Assembly: GCF_000829455.1 (NCBI RefSeq)
Contig: NZ_JXAK01000015.1
Coordinates: 53,195-117,194, forward strand
Direction of reading: 5' to 3'
Length of the DNA stretch: 64,000 nucleotides
Source: Gordoniibacillus kamchatkensis
GTDB taxonomy: Bacteria; Bacillota; Bacilli; Paenibacillales; NBRC-103111
Shown: positions 7,373 to 15,229 of the stretch, one piece after another
Layout: the number at the start of each line of letters is the position of its first letter
Position numbering within the stretch: the stretch's first letter is position 1
Made by a program: the position numbers and the translations under genes
Notes under the pieces: model-generated
Seen by the model: only the letters and a program-made list of their open reading frames with translations
What the model was told of the DNA's origin: nothing
The model's database searches: none

Positions 7373-8647
7373 TTACATCGGAACGCCAGTCGGCCTCGTT
7401 TCCGCCGCCTTCAGCGTGCTGCGCAGCGAAGACAGCAAGCCGATGGCGACGAACAAAACGACAAAGACGAAGCCTGTCGACATCATGATGGCGGCGGGGC
7501 TGACGATCGTTCCGAGCGATCCGTAACCAAGATTGCACAGCGCCATCAGTCCCGCTGCGATGATAATATAGACGCTCGATACGCGGCCTTGGTAGCTCGG
7601 ATCGGTACGCTGCATAATGAGCGCATTGCTCGATGCCATGAATACGGCCTGCGTCGCGCCGACGAAGAACGCCATAAGGATCGTCATCCATGGCGCATAT
7701 GTAAAAGCAAGAAAGCTTAGCGACAAGCCGCTGCCGACCGCTGTGACCGCATATATTCGGACCAGCAACCTTTTTTCGGATACCCCTGCTGTCGAAAGAT
7801 TGCCCAGTACGGCACCGAGCCCGACGAAAGTCATGATGCTGCCGTACAAGCTGCCGTCCATCCCGTCCATCCCCTCCATCCCTTCCATCCGATGCGAGCT
7901 GAAAGATGGCAGCAATCCGTTAAAAGACATCGTCAACGCGCAGTGCAGGCCGACAAGCAGAATCAGCAGCCCGATCGGCTGCAGCCGGATGTACGTAAAT
8001 CCGTCCAGTAACGAGCGCAGCACCGTGCTTCCGCGGGCAGCGGATGCGTGCATGTAATCGTCGCGGATTGCGATGCGTGCCGAGCACAATGCGGCACCTG
8101 CATAGAGCACGACGCTAAGGCCGATTACCGCATTGACGCCGTACCCAGCGAGCAGCGGCGTCGCAAGACCCGCGCCGAAAAACTCGGCCCCGTGACTCAC
8201 TACTCCCATCAACGCGGCGGCGTTGTGAAGCTTTTCCTTATGTACGATAACCGGGATCATCGCATTCGACATGACGAGCTGGGTGCTGGACGTAATGCCG
8301 AGTCCCAAAGAGCATGCGATCACAAGCCATAGCGATTGGTTGCCCGACAAGTGGGCGGCAAGCTGCAACGCTACAAAACAAGCGCTTAGCGCCTGCGCAG
8401 CCGTGTATATTTTGCGGCGGTTGAACTTGTCGGCGAGCACGCCGGCATACGGCCCGATGAGAATGACGGGAATCATCGTCGCAAACATACCGAACCCCAC
8501 CCACAGGGAAGAATGGCTCAACGTGTACAACAGCCAGCCGACGCCGACCATATAGGACCAGTTCGCGGAATTCGAAAGCGCGCTCGAAAACCACATCAGG
8601 CGAAAATCGTGGTTGCCGAACGATGACCAGACGCTGCTTAATTTCAA
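7373..8647 (-). CDS. MFS transporter (EntS/MdfA-like exporter family)
   Basis: Inner-membrane protein of 424 residues with about 12 hydrophobic segments. Landmarks are the MFS loop GPYAGVLADKFNRRKIYTAA between helices 2 and 3, and the second-half equivalent near RTDPSYQGRVSSVY. The N-terminus (FGNHDFRLMWFSSALSNSANW) matches the MFS_3/EntS subgroup of proton-driven exporters. The central loop holds (Met-Glu/Asp-Gly) x4, encoded by four 9-bp repeats (7856-7891). The gene stands alone, 125 bases downstream of the spore-coat-associated gene's terminator. Substrate unknown; small hydrophobic compounds or siderophores are typical of the subgroup. Confidence 0.85.
   Translation of the reverse strand: MKLSSVWSSFGNHDFRLMWFSSALSNSANWSYMVGVGWLLYTLSHSSLWVGFGMFATMIPVILIGPYAGVLADKFNRRKIYTAAQALSACFVALQLAAHLSGNQSLWLVIACSLGLGITSSTQLVMSNAMIPVIVHKEKLHNAAALMGVVSHGAEFFGAGLATPLLAGYGVNAVIGLSVVLYAGAALCSARIAIRDDYMHASAARGSTVLRSLLDGFTYIRLQPIGLLILLVGLHCALTMSFNGLLPSFSSHRMEGMEGMDGMDGSLYGSIMTFVGLGAVLGNLSTAGVSEKRLLVRIYAVTAVGSGLSLSFLAFTYAPWMTILMAFFVGATQAVFMASSNALIMQRTDPSYQGRVSSVYIIIAAGLMALCNLGYGSLGTIVSPAAIMMSTGFVFVVLFVAIGLLSSLRSTLKAAETRPTGVPM
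7856..7891. repeat. Four tandem 9-bp repeats inside the MFS gene
   Basis: Unit GTCCATCCC with first-base variation (G, G, C, T), four copies in frame, encoding Met-Glu/Asp-Gly four times in the central cytoplasmic loop. In-frame minisatellites of this sort can gain or lose units without breaking the gene. Confidence 0.8.
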
Positions 8648-8690
8648 AGCGGACCCACCTCATTTGCTTGGTATGGATGGCATAATAAAA

Positions 8691-8719
8691 AGGCAGCCGA
8701 ACATCGCTTTAGGCTGCCT
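8691..8719 (-). terminator. Rho-independent terminator of the YheC/D-like gene
   Basis: Stem AGGCAGCC / GGCTGCCT, 13-base loop. In the minus-strand direction it is followed by a T-rich run (TTTTTATTATG). It lies 43 bases past the stop at 8762 and insulates the MFS gene. Confidence 0.8.
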
Positions 8720-8761
8720 CTAGCATCTATATTAACAGAAACTGGCCGCGTTTTGCCATCC

Positions 8762-9847
8762 TTATGTTTTGGATTGCCGCGCTAAAAACATAGCGTATTG
8801 AATTGGCCTACGAATGGATGTGCGGTATGCGGCAAATTGCTTCGCTTTCAGAAAAGCTTCGTGGCTCGGCTTCGGGTTGGCTTCGATTAGCCAGACGTTG
8901 CCGTTTACATCGATCCCGACGTCAAGTCCGAATTCGATCATGGAGCCGAAGCGCTGCTCCACCACGTTCATCAATTGGAGAGCCAAGCTTTCGCACTCCC
9001 GCTCGATTTCCGCCGCTCTCTGCGCTCCGAACCGCTCTTTCATAAACGTCTGAAAATTTAGCGCCTTCCCGTCACCGTAAATGAGATTGGTGGTGGGGCT
9101 GTTTCGTCCGCCTACACGCAGCACTTTTCCGGTTACTTTCCAATTTCCGTACCCGTCTTTCTGAATAAGCAGACGGGCATCGACAAGGCGGCCGGAAATG
9201 AGCTCCAAGTCCAATCCTTGCTGCACCATGAACTTTCCGGAACGGATCTGTTCCGTTTGAACCCACTTGCCGGCCCAGCGGGCTACCGCTTTTTCGGAGT
9301 GCAGCTCGTGCTTGACGACGGCACCCGACCTTTTCCTCCCCCGAATCAAGTATTTGCCGTTTACGCTCCGAATTTTGGCTACGCTATGCCCGCCCGTTCC
9401 GTTACCAGGCTTCACATAGACGATAGGGTACTTCGCCAGCATCTGTTCGAGCCCCGGAGAGGAAAAGATGCGCGTTTCAGGAATCCAGCGCCTCACCTGA
9501 TCGGAGCCGGCGAACAGCTTCATCGCCTTCCATTTATACGTAAACTTATGATTGGCGTAAGTAAACAGATCTTTGCGCCGGCGCATATCCCGAAACGGTT
9601 TGTACAGCATCCGGCAAAAATCGATTACGACATCCGGCCACGGGCACGTTTCTTCCCGCCACCCGCCGCCGGACGCCGGTGTAAAGCCGCGGATCGTTCT
9701 GCTCGCTTCCCTAAGGTCCATATGCGAAAACACGTACACGCGAGCTCCCAGCTTCTCGCCTTCTACCGCAAGATCCCGCAAAAACTTGGCATTCATAAAT
9801 ACGCGCCCGCTTCGATGCGCGAGAATGCCAACCACTGGTTTGGACAT
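8762..9847 (-). CDS. YheC/YheD family endospore coat-associated ATP-grasp protein
   Basis: About 361 residues. The N-terminal part (VVGILAHRSGRVFMNAKFLRDL) and the middle (YVKPGNGTGGHSVAKI) match the YheC/YheD family. The C-terminal half is an ATP-grasp fold ending with EFGLDVGIDVNGNVWLIEANPKPSHE, which holds the metal-binding Glu and Asn. Family members are associated with the spore coat in Bacillus; the ligation product, if any, is unknown. The start is the ATG at 9847 with GGAGG 5 bases upstream; an in-frame ATG at 9877 has no such site. It supports a spore-forming host. It is monocistronic, with its own terminator. Confidence 0.85.
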   Translation of the reverse strand: MSKPVVGILAHRSGRVFMNAKFLRDLAVEGEKLGARVYVFSHMDLREASRTIRGFTPASGGGWREETCPWPDVVIDFCRMLYKPFRDMRRRKDLFTYANHKFTYKWKAMKLFAGSDQVRRWIPETRIFSSPGLEQMLAKYPIVYVKPGNGTGGHSVAKIRSVNGKYLIRGRKRSGAVVKHELHSEKAVARWAGKWVQTEQIRSGKFMVQQGLDLELISGRLVDARLLIQKDGYGNWKVTGKVLRVGGRNSPTTNLIYGDGKALNFQTFMKERFGAQRAAEIERECESLALQLMNVVEQRFGSMIEFGLDVGIDVNGNVWLIEANPKPSHEAFLKAKQFAAYRTSIRRPIQYAMFLARQSKT

Positions 9848-9929
9848 ATAGGCCTCCATGCAACCGTTTTGTGTCAATGTACACGGAGCCCAAACGTTCG
9901 GTCACGGCAGTAGCCTATAGCCGCTATGA

Positions 9930-10913
9930 TTAGCGCCTTCGCAATATGCCCTCGATTTCCTTCATCTGCTCCGGCGCCAGCGGGCCGAAGCTCATGGCTT
10001 GCGCCGCTTCCTCCACTTGCTTCACCGTTTTCAGCCCGGGAATCGGAATCGTGCAACCGCTTCTGCCCCAAATCCATCCTAGCGCCCCTTGCACGAGGCT
10101 GCGCTGTCCGGAAGTCAATATTTCCTTGACCGAATGGAGCGCGTCCAAATATTCGGCGCACGGCTTGCCGTCTTTAAAATAGATCACCCACTCGTGCTTG
10201 CTGCCGCGAACATCGTCGGACGGCAATGTCGACTCCCTGTTAAACTTGCCGCTCAGCAGCCCCATGGCAAGCGGCGTATTGTTGATGCTGCTCAGCCCCC
10301 GCCGCTCGCACAATTCGATCATTTCCTTGTTATCGCTCAGTACGTTTAAATCGTGCTGGATGGCAGCGCCGGAAGAACGCTCGGCGAACGCTTCGGCCCT
10401 GTCCGTGTCCGCTGTGCTCCATCCGTAGGCGCGGATCAAGCCTTGCTCCTTTAGCCGCTCCAGCGATTCGATGACGGAGTCCAACTGCTCGACAGGCATG
10501 TGACCGACATGAATTTGATACAAGTCGATGTAATCGGTCGCAAGGCGCCGCAGCGACGCCTCGCAAGCTTGGCGTATATACTCGGGGGACAAATCGTAGC
10601 GGGCATACACTTGTCGGGTTTGAGCGTCGTGGGGAAACCCGAATTTGGTAGCGATAACCGTTTCATGCCGCCGGCCCTTTAATGCTTGGCCGATAATCTC
10701 CTCGCTATGTCCGGCCCCGTAGGCGTCCGACGTGTCAAAGAAATTGATGCCGAGCTCCAGCGCCCGTCCGATCGCGCGGATCGACTCCCGATCGTCGACC
10801 TCTCCCCATCCGTCCGGCAATCCGTCCAGCCAAAAAGGCCCGCCGATCGCCCAGCAGCCGAACCCGACCGGACTGACCTCGATACCCGTAGTGCCCAGTT
10901 TTCTTTTTTGCAT
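9930..10913 (-). CDS. Aldo/keto reductase
   Basis: NADPH-dependent reductase of about 327 residues, TIM barrel, cytoplasmic. Visible: KLGTTGIEVSPVGFGCWAIG, the catalytic Asp-Tyr of FFDTSDAYGAGHSE, the catalytic Lys in VIATKFGF, YIDLYQIHVGH (active-site His), and the cofactor-binding tail IPIPGLKTVKQVEEA. I use the ATG at 10913, preceded by GGAGG at 10 bases; an upstream in-frame ATG at 10937 overlaps that RBS. The gene is divergent from a MocR regulator, with a 117-base shared region containing four CCAATT half-sites, so MocR probably controls it. Substrate unknown. Confidence 0.88.
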   Translation of the reverse strand: MQKRKLGTTGIEVSPVGFGCWAIGGPFWLDGLPDGWGEVDDRESIRAIGRALELGINFFDTSDAYGAGHSEEIIGQALKGRRHETVIATKFGFPHDAQTRQVYARYDLSPEYIRQACEASLRRLATDYIDLYQIHVGHMPVEQLDSVIESLERLKEQGLIRAYGWSTADTDRAEAFAERSSGAAIQHDLNVLSDNKEMIELCERRGLSSINNTPLAMGLLSGKFNRESTLPSDDVRGSKHEWVIYFKDGKPCAEYLDALHSVKEILTSGQRSLVQGALGWIWGRSGCTIPIPGLKTVKQVEEAAQAMSFGPLAPEQMKEIEGILRRR

Positions 10914-10933
10914 ATGAACGCAGCCTCCATTTC

Positions 10934-11013
10934 CCAATTGGATTCGAATTCATTATAATAATGGAAATTGGTCGATGTTAGATCCAATTACAGAGAATTC
11001 TAAGGAACCAATT
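10934..11013. promoter_or_regulatory. Shared regulatory region of the aldo/keto reductase and MocR genes
   Basis: Four CCAATT/AATTGG half-sites: 10934-10941 (as CCAATTGG), 10966-10971, 10984-10989 and 11008-11013. ATTATAAT sequence at 10953-10960 provides possible -10 elements in both directions. The repeated half-sites are good candidates for MocR binding, since these regulators bind repeated sites between divergent genes. Confidence 0.45.
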
Positions 11014-11030
11014 TGAAAGGAGGCTATGGC

Positions 11031-12446
11031 ATGTTCGGCATTTATCTCGATCACCGTTCCGGAGCATCGATCACTTCCCAGCTATGCAGCCAAATCCGCA
11101 GCAAAATCCAAACCGGGGAGCTGGCGGAAGGGACGCGTCTTCCCCCTACCCGCAAACTTGCGCAAGAGTACGGCATCGCGAGAAACGTCGTCATCGACGT
11201 GTACGAACAGCTGACGGCGGAAGGCTATTTAATCGGCCAAATCGGTTCCGGCACCTACGTTGCTGGCGGGATCGCCTCGAATGAGCAAAGCTTCGGCGCC
11301 GAATCGGAGGCCATCGACGTTCCGGAGCTTGCCGAAAGCGGCAAGGGAACGATCGATTTCGCGACCGGAACGCCCGACCTGCGGCATTTTCCGCAAAAAA
11401 TGTGGGCGAAATATTTGAAAGCGGCAATGGAAGCTGCGCCGGCCGGTCTGCTCGACTATGGACACATTATGGGCGACGATGAGCTCCGGGCGGCGATCGC
11501 AGCCTATTTGCTCAGAGTGAGAGGAATGCGCTGCCATCCGGGGCAAATCATTATCGTTTCCGGCTCCTCGGACGGTCTCGCGCTGATCGCCAGAGCGCTA
11601 TATCCTCAATATCGGTCCGTTTATTTGGAGGACCCGACGATCGAGTTTGCGCAAAACATTTTCCGGCATATGAATTACCGGATCGCGCCGGTAGAAGTGG
11701 ATCGGTCCGGGATGAAGCTGCACGAAATAGACCGTTTCGAACCCGGCCATTTGATGCTGCTCACTCCTTCCCATCAGTTTCCGAGCGGCAGCATCTTATC
11801 GATTCAGCGGCGGCAGCATGCCGTAAAGCTGGCTGAGCAGGCGGATTCGTACATCATTGAAGACGATTACGACAGCGATTTTCGGCTCAAGGGCGTTCCT
11901 ATCCCGCCAATGCATACCTTGAGTCCGTCCAGAGTCATTTATGTCGGAACGTTCAGCAAAACGCTCGCTCCCGGGCTGCGCATCGGCTTCCTGGCCGTTC
12001 CGCGCCACTTGGCCGGTATCGTGGCAAACGTCAAAGAGGAATTAAACCTGCGAACCCCCTGCGGTTTTGCAAAACGCTCTGGCCCGGTTTATCCGGGAAG
12101 GCCAGCTGGACCGCCACGTCCACAAAATGAAAAGCCTGTACAGCAACGGCGCAGCTTGCTTATCGCCGCGTTAAAAAATCATTTCGGCGAACAAATCGCG
12201 ATCGGCGGCGATGAGGCGGGCATGCATTTGCAAGTGGAATTTCCCCGCGAACAATGCTTTGCGGTCGATTGGCAGCAATCCGCCAGTTACGGGGTCAAAG
12301 TCCATGGCGTGGAAGACTATTGTCTTGTGAAAGGAAAACATGCCAATAAAATCTTGTTAGGCTACGGAAACGTCCGCGAGGAGGATATTGAACCGGGGAT
12401 TGAACGATTGCGCCGTTTTGTCGAGGAGCGGAGCGCGCTTCCCTAA
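11031..12446 (+). CDS. MocR/PdxR-type regulator (GntR winged helix fused to aminotransferase fold), with a local double frameshift
   Basis: About 471 residues. The N-terminal GntR domain (residues 1-70) has TRLPPTRKLAQEYGIARNVV and LIGQIGSGTYV. The remainder is a PLP fold-type I aminotransferase-like domain with the cofactor Lys in VGTFSKTLAPGLRIGF and the motif IIEDDYDSDFR. Between about 12058 and 12141 the frame reads CGFAKRSGPVYPGRP, which does not fit; shifting by one gives AVLQNALARFIREGQLD and VHKMKSLY, as in relatives. So there is an extra C in a C5 run at about 12056-12060 and a lost base at about 12141, which compensate. The start is the ATG at 11031 after AAAGGAGG. It likely senses PLP or an amine and controls the divergent reductase. 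Confidence 0.85.
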   Translation: MFGIYLDHRSGASITSQLCSQIRSKIQTGELAEGTRLPPTRKLAQEYGIARNVVIDVYEQLTAEGYLIGQIGSGTYVAGGIASNEQSFGAESEAIDVPELAESGKGTIDFATGTPDLRHFPQKMWAKYLKAAMEAAPAGLLDYGHIMGDDELRAAIAAYLLRVRGMRCHPGQIIIVSGSSDGLALIARALYPQYRSVYLEDPTIEFAQNIFRHMNYRIAPVEVDRSGMKLHEIDRFEPGHLMLLTPSHQFPSGSILSIQRRQHAVKLAEQADSYIIEDDYDSDFRLKGVPIPPMHTLSPSRVIYVGTFSKTLAPGLRIGFLAVPRHLAGIVANVKEELNLRTPCGFAKRSGPVYPGRPAGPPRPQNEKPVQQRRSLLIAALKNHFGEQIAIGGDEAGMHLQVEFPREQCFAVDWQQSASYGVKVHGVEDYCLVKGKHANKILLGYGNVREEDIEPGIERLRRFVEERSALP

Positions 12447-13777
12447 ATCGACTTGCTTCGCCGCTTTAAAGCGGACGGAATGAACAATTCCTCGCGGTAC
12501 TTGGCGATGGTGCGGCGGGCGATCAAAATGCCTTGCATGCCCAGGCTTTCGGCAATTTTTTGGTCGGGAAGCGGCTTGCGCTTGTTCTCGGCCGCGATCA
12601 GTTCGGCGATTTTGGCTTTTACGCTTTTCGACGACGCGTAGCCGCCGTAAGCTGTCTGCAGCCCCCCGGAAAAAAAGTGCTTCAACTCGTTCAAGCCTCT
12701 CGGCGTCTGAATATACTTGTTTTGCACAGCTCTGCTGACGGTAGATTCGTGCAGGTGAAGCTTCTCGGAAATCGTTTTCAGATTTACCGGCCGCATCCCC
12801 TCCACACCATGCTCCAGAAAAGGAATCTGTTCCGCGACAATCGCTTCGATGACCCGGTTCAAGGTGCGCTGCCTCCGATGGATGCTGCGGATCATCGAAC
12901 AGGCGGCCTCCATGCGCTCTTTCAAGAAAAGAACAGCGCTGTCATAGCTCGACCCGCTTTTGATGCAGTCTTCGTAATATCGGTTGATGGAAAGCTTGGG
13001 CAGGTGACGATTTTCCATGCGAACCGTATACACTCCCTGCACCTTCTCCACAACCGCGTCGGGGACGATGTACTGCCGTTCCAGGCGGGCAAAGGCAAGT
13101 CCGGGCCGGGGGTTCAGCGTGCGGATGTAGTCGGCGATGCGCCGGACCTCGTCTGTTGTGGCGCCGAGCCTTGCCGCGATTTCGTCCGGCTTTCCTTGCG
13201 CCAGCAAAGGCAAATAATCGCGGATCACCTCTCGGGCTCCGGGCACGGCGGACGGGTCTCTGTCCAATTGCGCCAGCAAGCATTCCGCTAACGTCCGGGC
13301 GCCTACGCCGGCAGGCTCGAGCGATTGAAGATGCTGAAGCGCCAACTCCACCGCCTGCGGCGATTGATTCAACAGCGAAGCCGCTTCCTCCGCCGAAATA
13401 TCCAAATACCCGGATTCATTCAGGTTGCCCGCCAAAAAGGCGGCAATACGAAACAGCCCCGCGGGAAGATGCAACATTCTCAGCTGGCTCAGGAGCAGGT
13501 CCTCCAGCGTTTCCTCTTGCGCCGATACTTTCAGCAGTGGGTCTTCCGCTTTCGCGCCGTCTGCTTGGCTCGGCCCCGTTCGCTCCCGCGCGCCGCGCTT
13601 TCCGCGCAAATCTCCGTCCCAGTCCATTTCCAGGCATGGATTGTCCGCCATCTGTTCGAGTACAAATTGCGACAGATCGAGACTGGACATTTGCAATATT
13701 TGAATCGACTGCCGCATGGCCGGAGTTACGACCAATTTGGCCTGCTGCTCCTGGGTTAACATCATGCCGGGCTGCAT
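12443..13777 (-). CDS. rpoN: RNA polymerase sigma-54 factor RpoN
   Basis: 444 residues. Region I, the activator-contact region, opens LTQEQQAKLVVTPAMRQSIQILQM, with the acidic region after it. The core-binding part is in the middle, followed by a helix-turn-helix (LHLHESTVSRAVQNKYIQTP). The RpoN box near the C-terminus reads ARRTIAKYRE (consensus ARRTVAKYRE), which contacts the -24 element. The length is normal. It lies 34 bases after the activator gene and in the same direction, so kinase, activator and sigma factor form one transcription unit. It converges with MocR, with 4 bases of stop-codon overlap. In Bacillota, sigma-54 usually serves a few catabolic operons; the one at 28603 has a matching promoter. 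Confidence 0.95.
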   Translation of the reverse strand: MQPGMMLTQEQQAKLVVTPAMRQSIQILQMSSLDLSQFVLEQMADNPCLEMDWDGDLRGKRGARERTGPSQADGAKAEDPLLKVSAQEETLEDLLLSQLRMLHLPAGLFRIAAFLAGNLNESGYLDISAEEAASLLNQSPQAVELALQHLQSLEPAGVGARTLAECLLAQLDRDPSAVPGAREVIRDYLPLLAQGKPDEIAARLGATTDEVRRIADYIRTLNPRPGLAFARLERQYIVPDAVVEKVQGVYTVRMENRHLPKLSINRYYEDCIKSGSSYDSAVLFLKERMEAACSMIRSIHRRQRTLNRVIEAIVAEQIPFLEHGVEGMRPVNLKTISEKLHLHESTVSRAVQNKYIQTPRGLNELKHFFSGGLQTAYGGYASSKSVKAKIAELIAAENKRKPLPDQKIAESLGMQGILIARRTIAKYREELFIPSALKRRSKSI

Positions 13778-13811
13778 CGTCGTCCCCCCCCCTCGCCATA
13801 TGTTCTCGCAT

Positions 13812-15199
13812 CTACACCTTCATGTTATATTTGTTTATTTTATAAAGCAGGCTTTGACGGGAAACGCCAAGCCTTCGCGCCGCTGCCGCCACATGTCCCT
13901 GGCATCCTTCCAAAGCCTGCTCGATAAGGGTTCTTTCGATTTCGTCCAGCTGGTCCGGAAGCGATGCGGCATTGCATGCGGCATCGTGCGGCATAGCCGC
14001 GCCCGGCGAAGCCGCTTCGCGGGATTCCCGGTGCAACTCCCTGATTTCCCGCGGGAAATCTTCGATGGACAGGTTGTTGTCGCGGCAAAGCACGACAGCC
14101 CTTTCCACGGCATTTTCGATTTCCCTGACGTTGCCCGGCCAGTGATAGTCCATGAGCAGCCGTAGCAGCTGCGGAGAAATGTGATACGGCTTCCCGTGCT
14201 TGATCCGATGCCGCTCCAGAAACTGCTCGACCAGAAGCGGTATATCTTCCGTCCGCTCGCGAACAGGCGGAACGTACATGTCTACAATATTGAGCCGGTA
14301 GTATAAATCTTCGCGAAAGCTGCCTTTGTTCACCATGCTGCGCAAGTCGCGGTTGGTGGCGGAGATGATTCTGACATCGACATGTTTCAATTTGTTGCTG
14401 CCGAGCCTCATGAACGACTTTTCCTGCGTTACCTGCAGCAGCTTGGCCTGCAGCGCGGCAGAAATCTCGCCGATTCGTCGAGAAAGATCGTTCCGCCATG
14501 GGCGGCCTCGAATTTTCCGCTGCGCGCGGCGGCGGCCCCCGTGAACGCGCCTTTCTCGTAGCCGAACAGCTCGCTTTCCAGCAGCTGCTCCGGAATCGCC
14601 GCGCAGTTGACGGCGACGAACGGAGCTTGCGAGCGCTCGCTCAGGTCGTGAATCATCCGCGCGATTCTGCTCTTCCCCGTTCCGCTTTCCCCTTCCAGCA
14701 GCACCGTCGCGTCAGTGCCCGCCACCCGTTCCGCCAGTTGAAAAATGCGCTGCATCGCAGGGCTTACGCCGATCAGTTCGCGAGAGCGGTCCGAAAAGCT
14801 GAGCTTTTGTTTCAGGCGGACGTTCTCCTGCTTCATGTCGATCCATTCGCTCGCTCGTTGCAGCGCTATGACGATTTCCTCCAGTTTGGCCGGCTTCGTA
14901 ATATAATCGAACGCTCCCGACTTCATGGACAGTACCGCGCTCTCCACATTGCCGTATGCGGTCATGACGATAAACGCCTTTTGCGGATACAGCGGGACAA
15001 GCTCATGCAGCAGCTCGAGGCCGGTTGTGTCCGGCAGCATCATGTCCAAGAGCACAATATCTGCCGCTTTGTCCCGAACGAACTCCCTGGCCTCTTTGCC
15101 GTTCGCTGCGGTGAAGACGGGATAGCCCATTTTCGCCAAAGAAGAATGCAAAATTTTGCGCAGTTTCGCTTCATCGTCGACGAGCAACACCGGTTTCAT
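13812..15199 (-). pseudogene. NtrC-family sigma-54 activator (response regulator), one frameshift
   Basis: The receiver domain (residues 1-120) has VDDE and the phospho-acceptor Asp52 in VLLDMML. The AAA+ domain has Walker A GESGTGKS and the sigma-54 contact loop GAFTGA. Arg fingers and SATNRDL follow in the second part, and the C-terminal Fis-type helix-turn-helix ends AAARRLGVSRQSLLYKINKY. The frame breaks at about 14474: the sequence has GACGAATCGGCG where GACGAAATCGGC (Walker B DEIGE) is expected, i.e. one A is missing. Both halves are otherwise intact (462 residues when joined), so an assembly error is likely. It pairs with the kinase at 15230 and should activate the sigma-54 promoter at 28666. 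Confidence 0.9.
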
Positions 15200-15229
15200 G
15201 GATTCGTTCTCCTTTCGCCGCAGTTTGCT

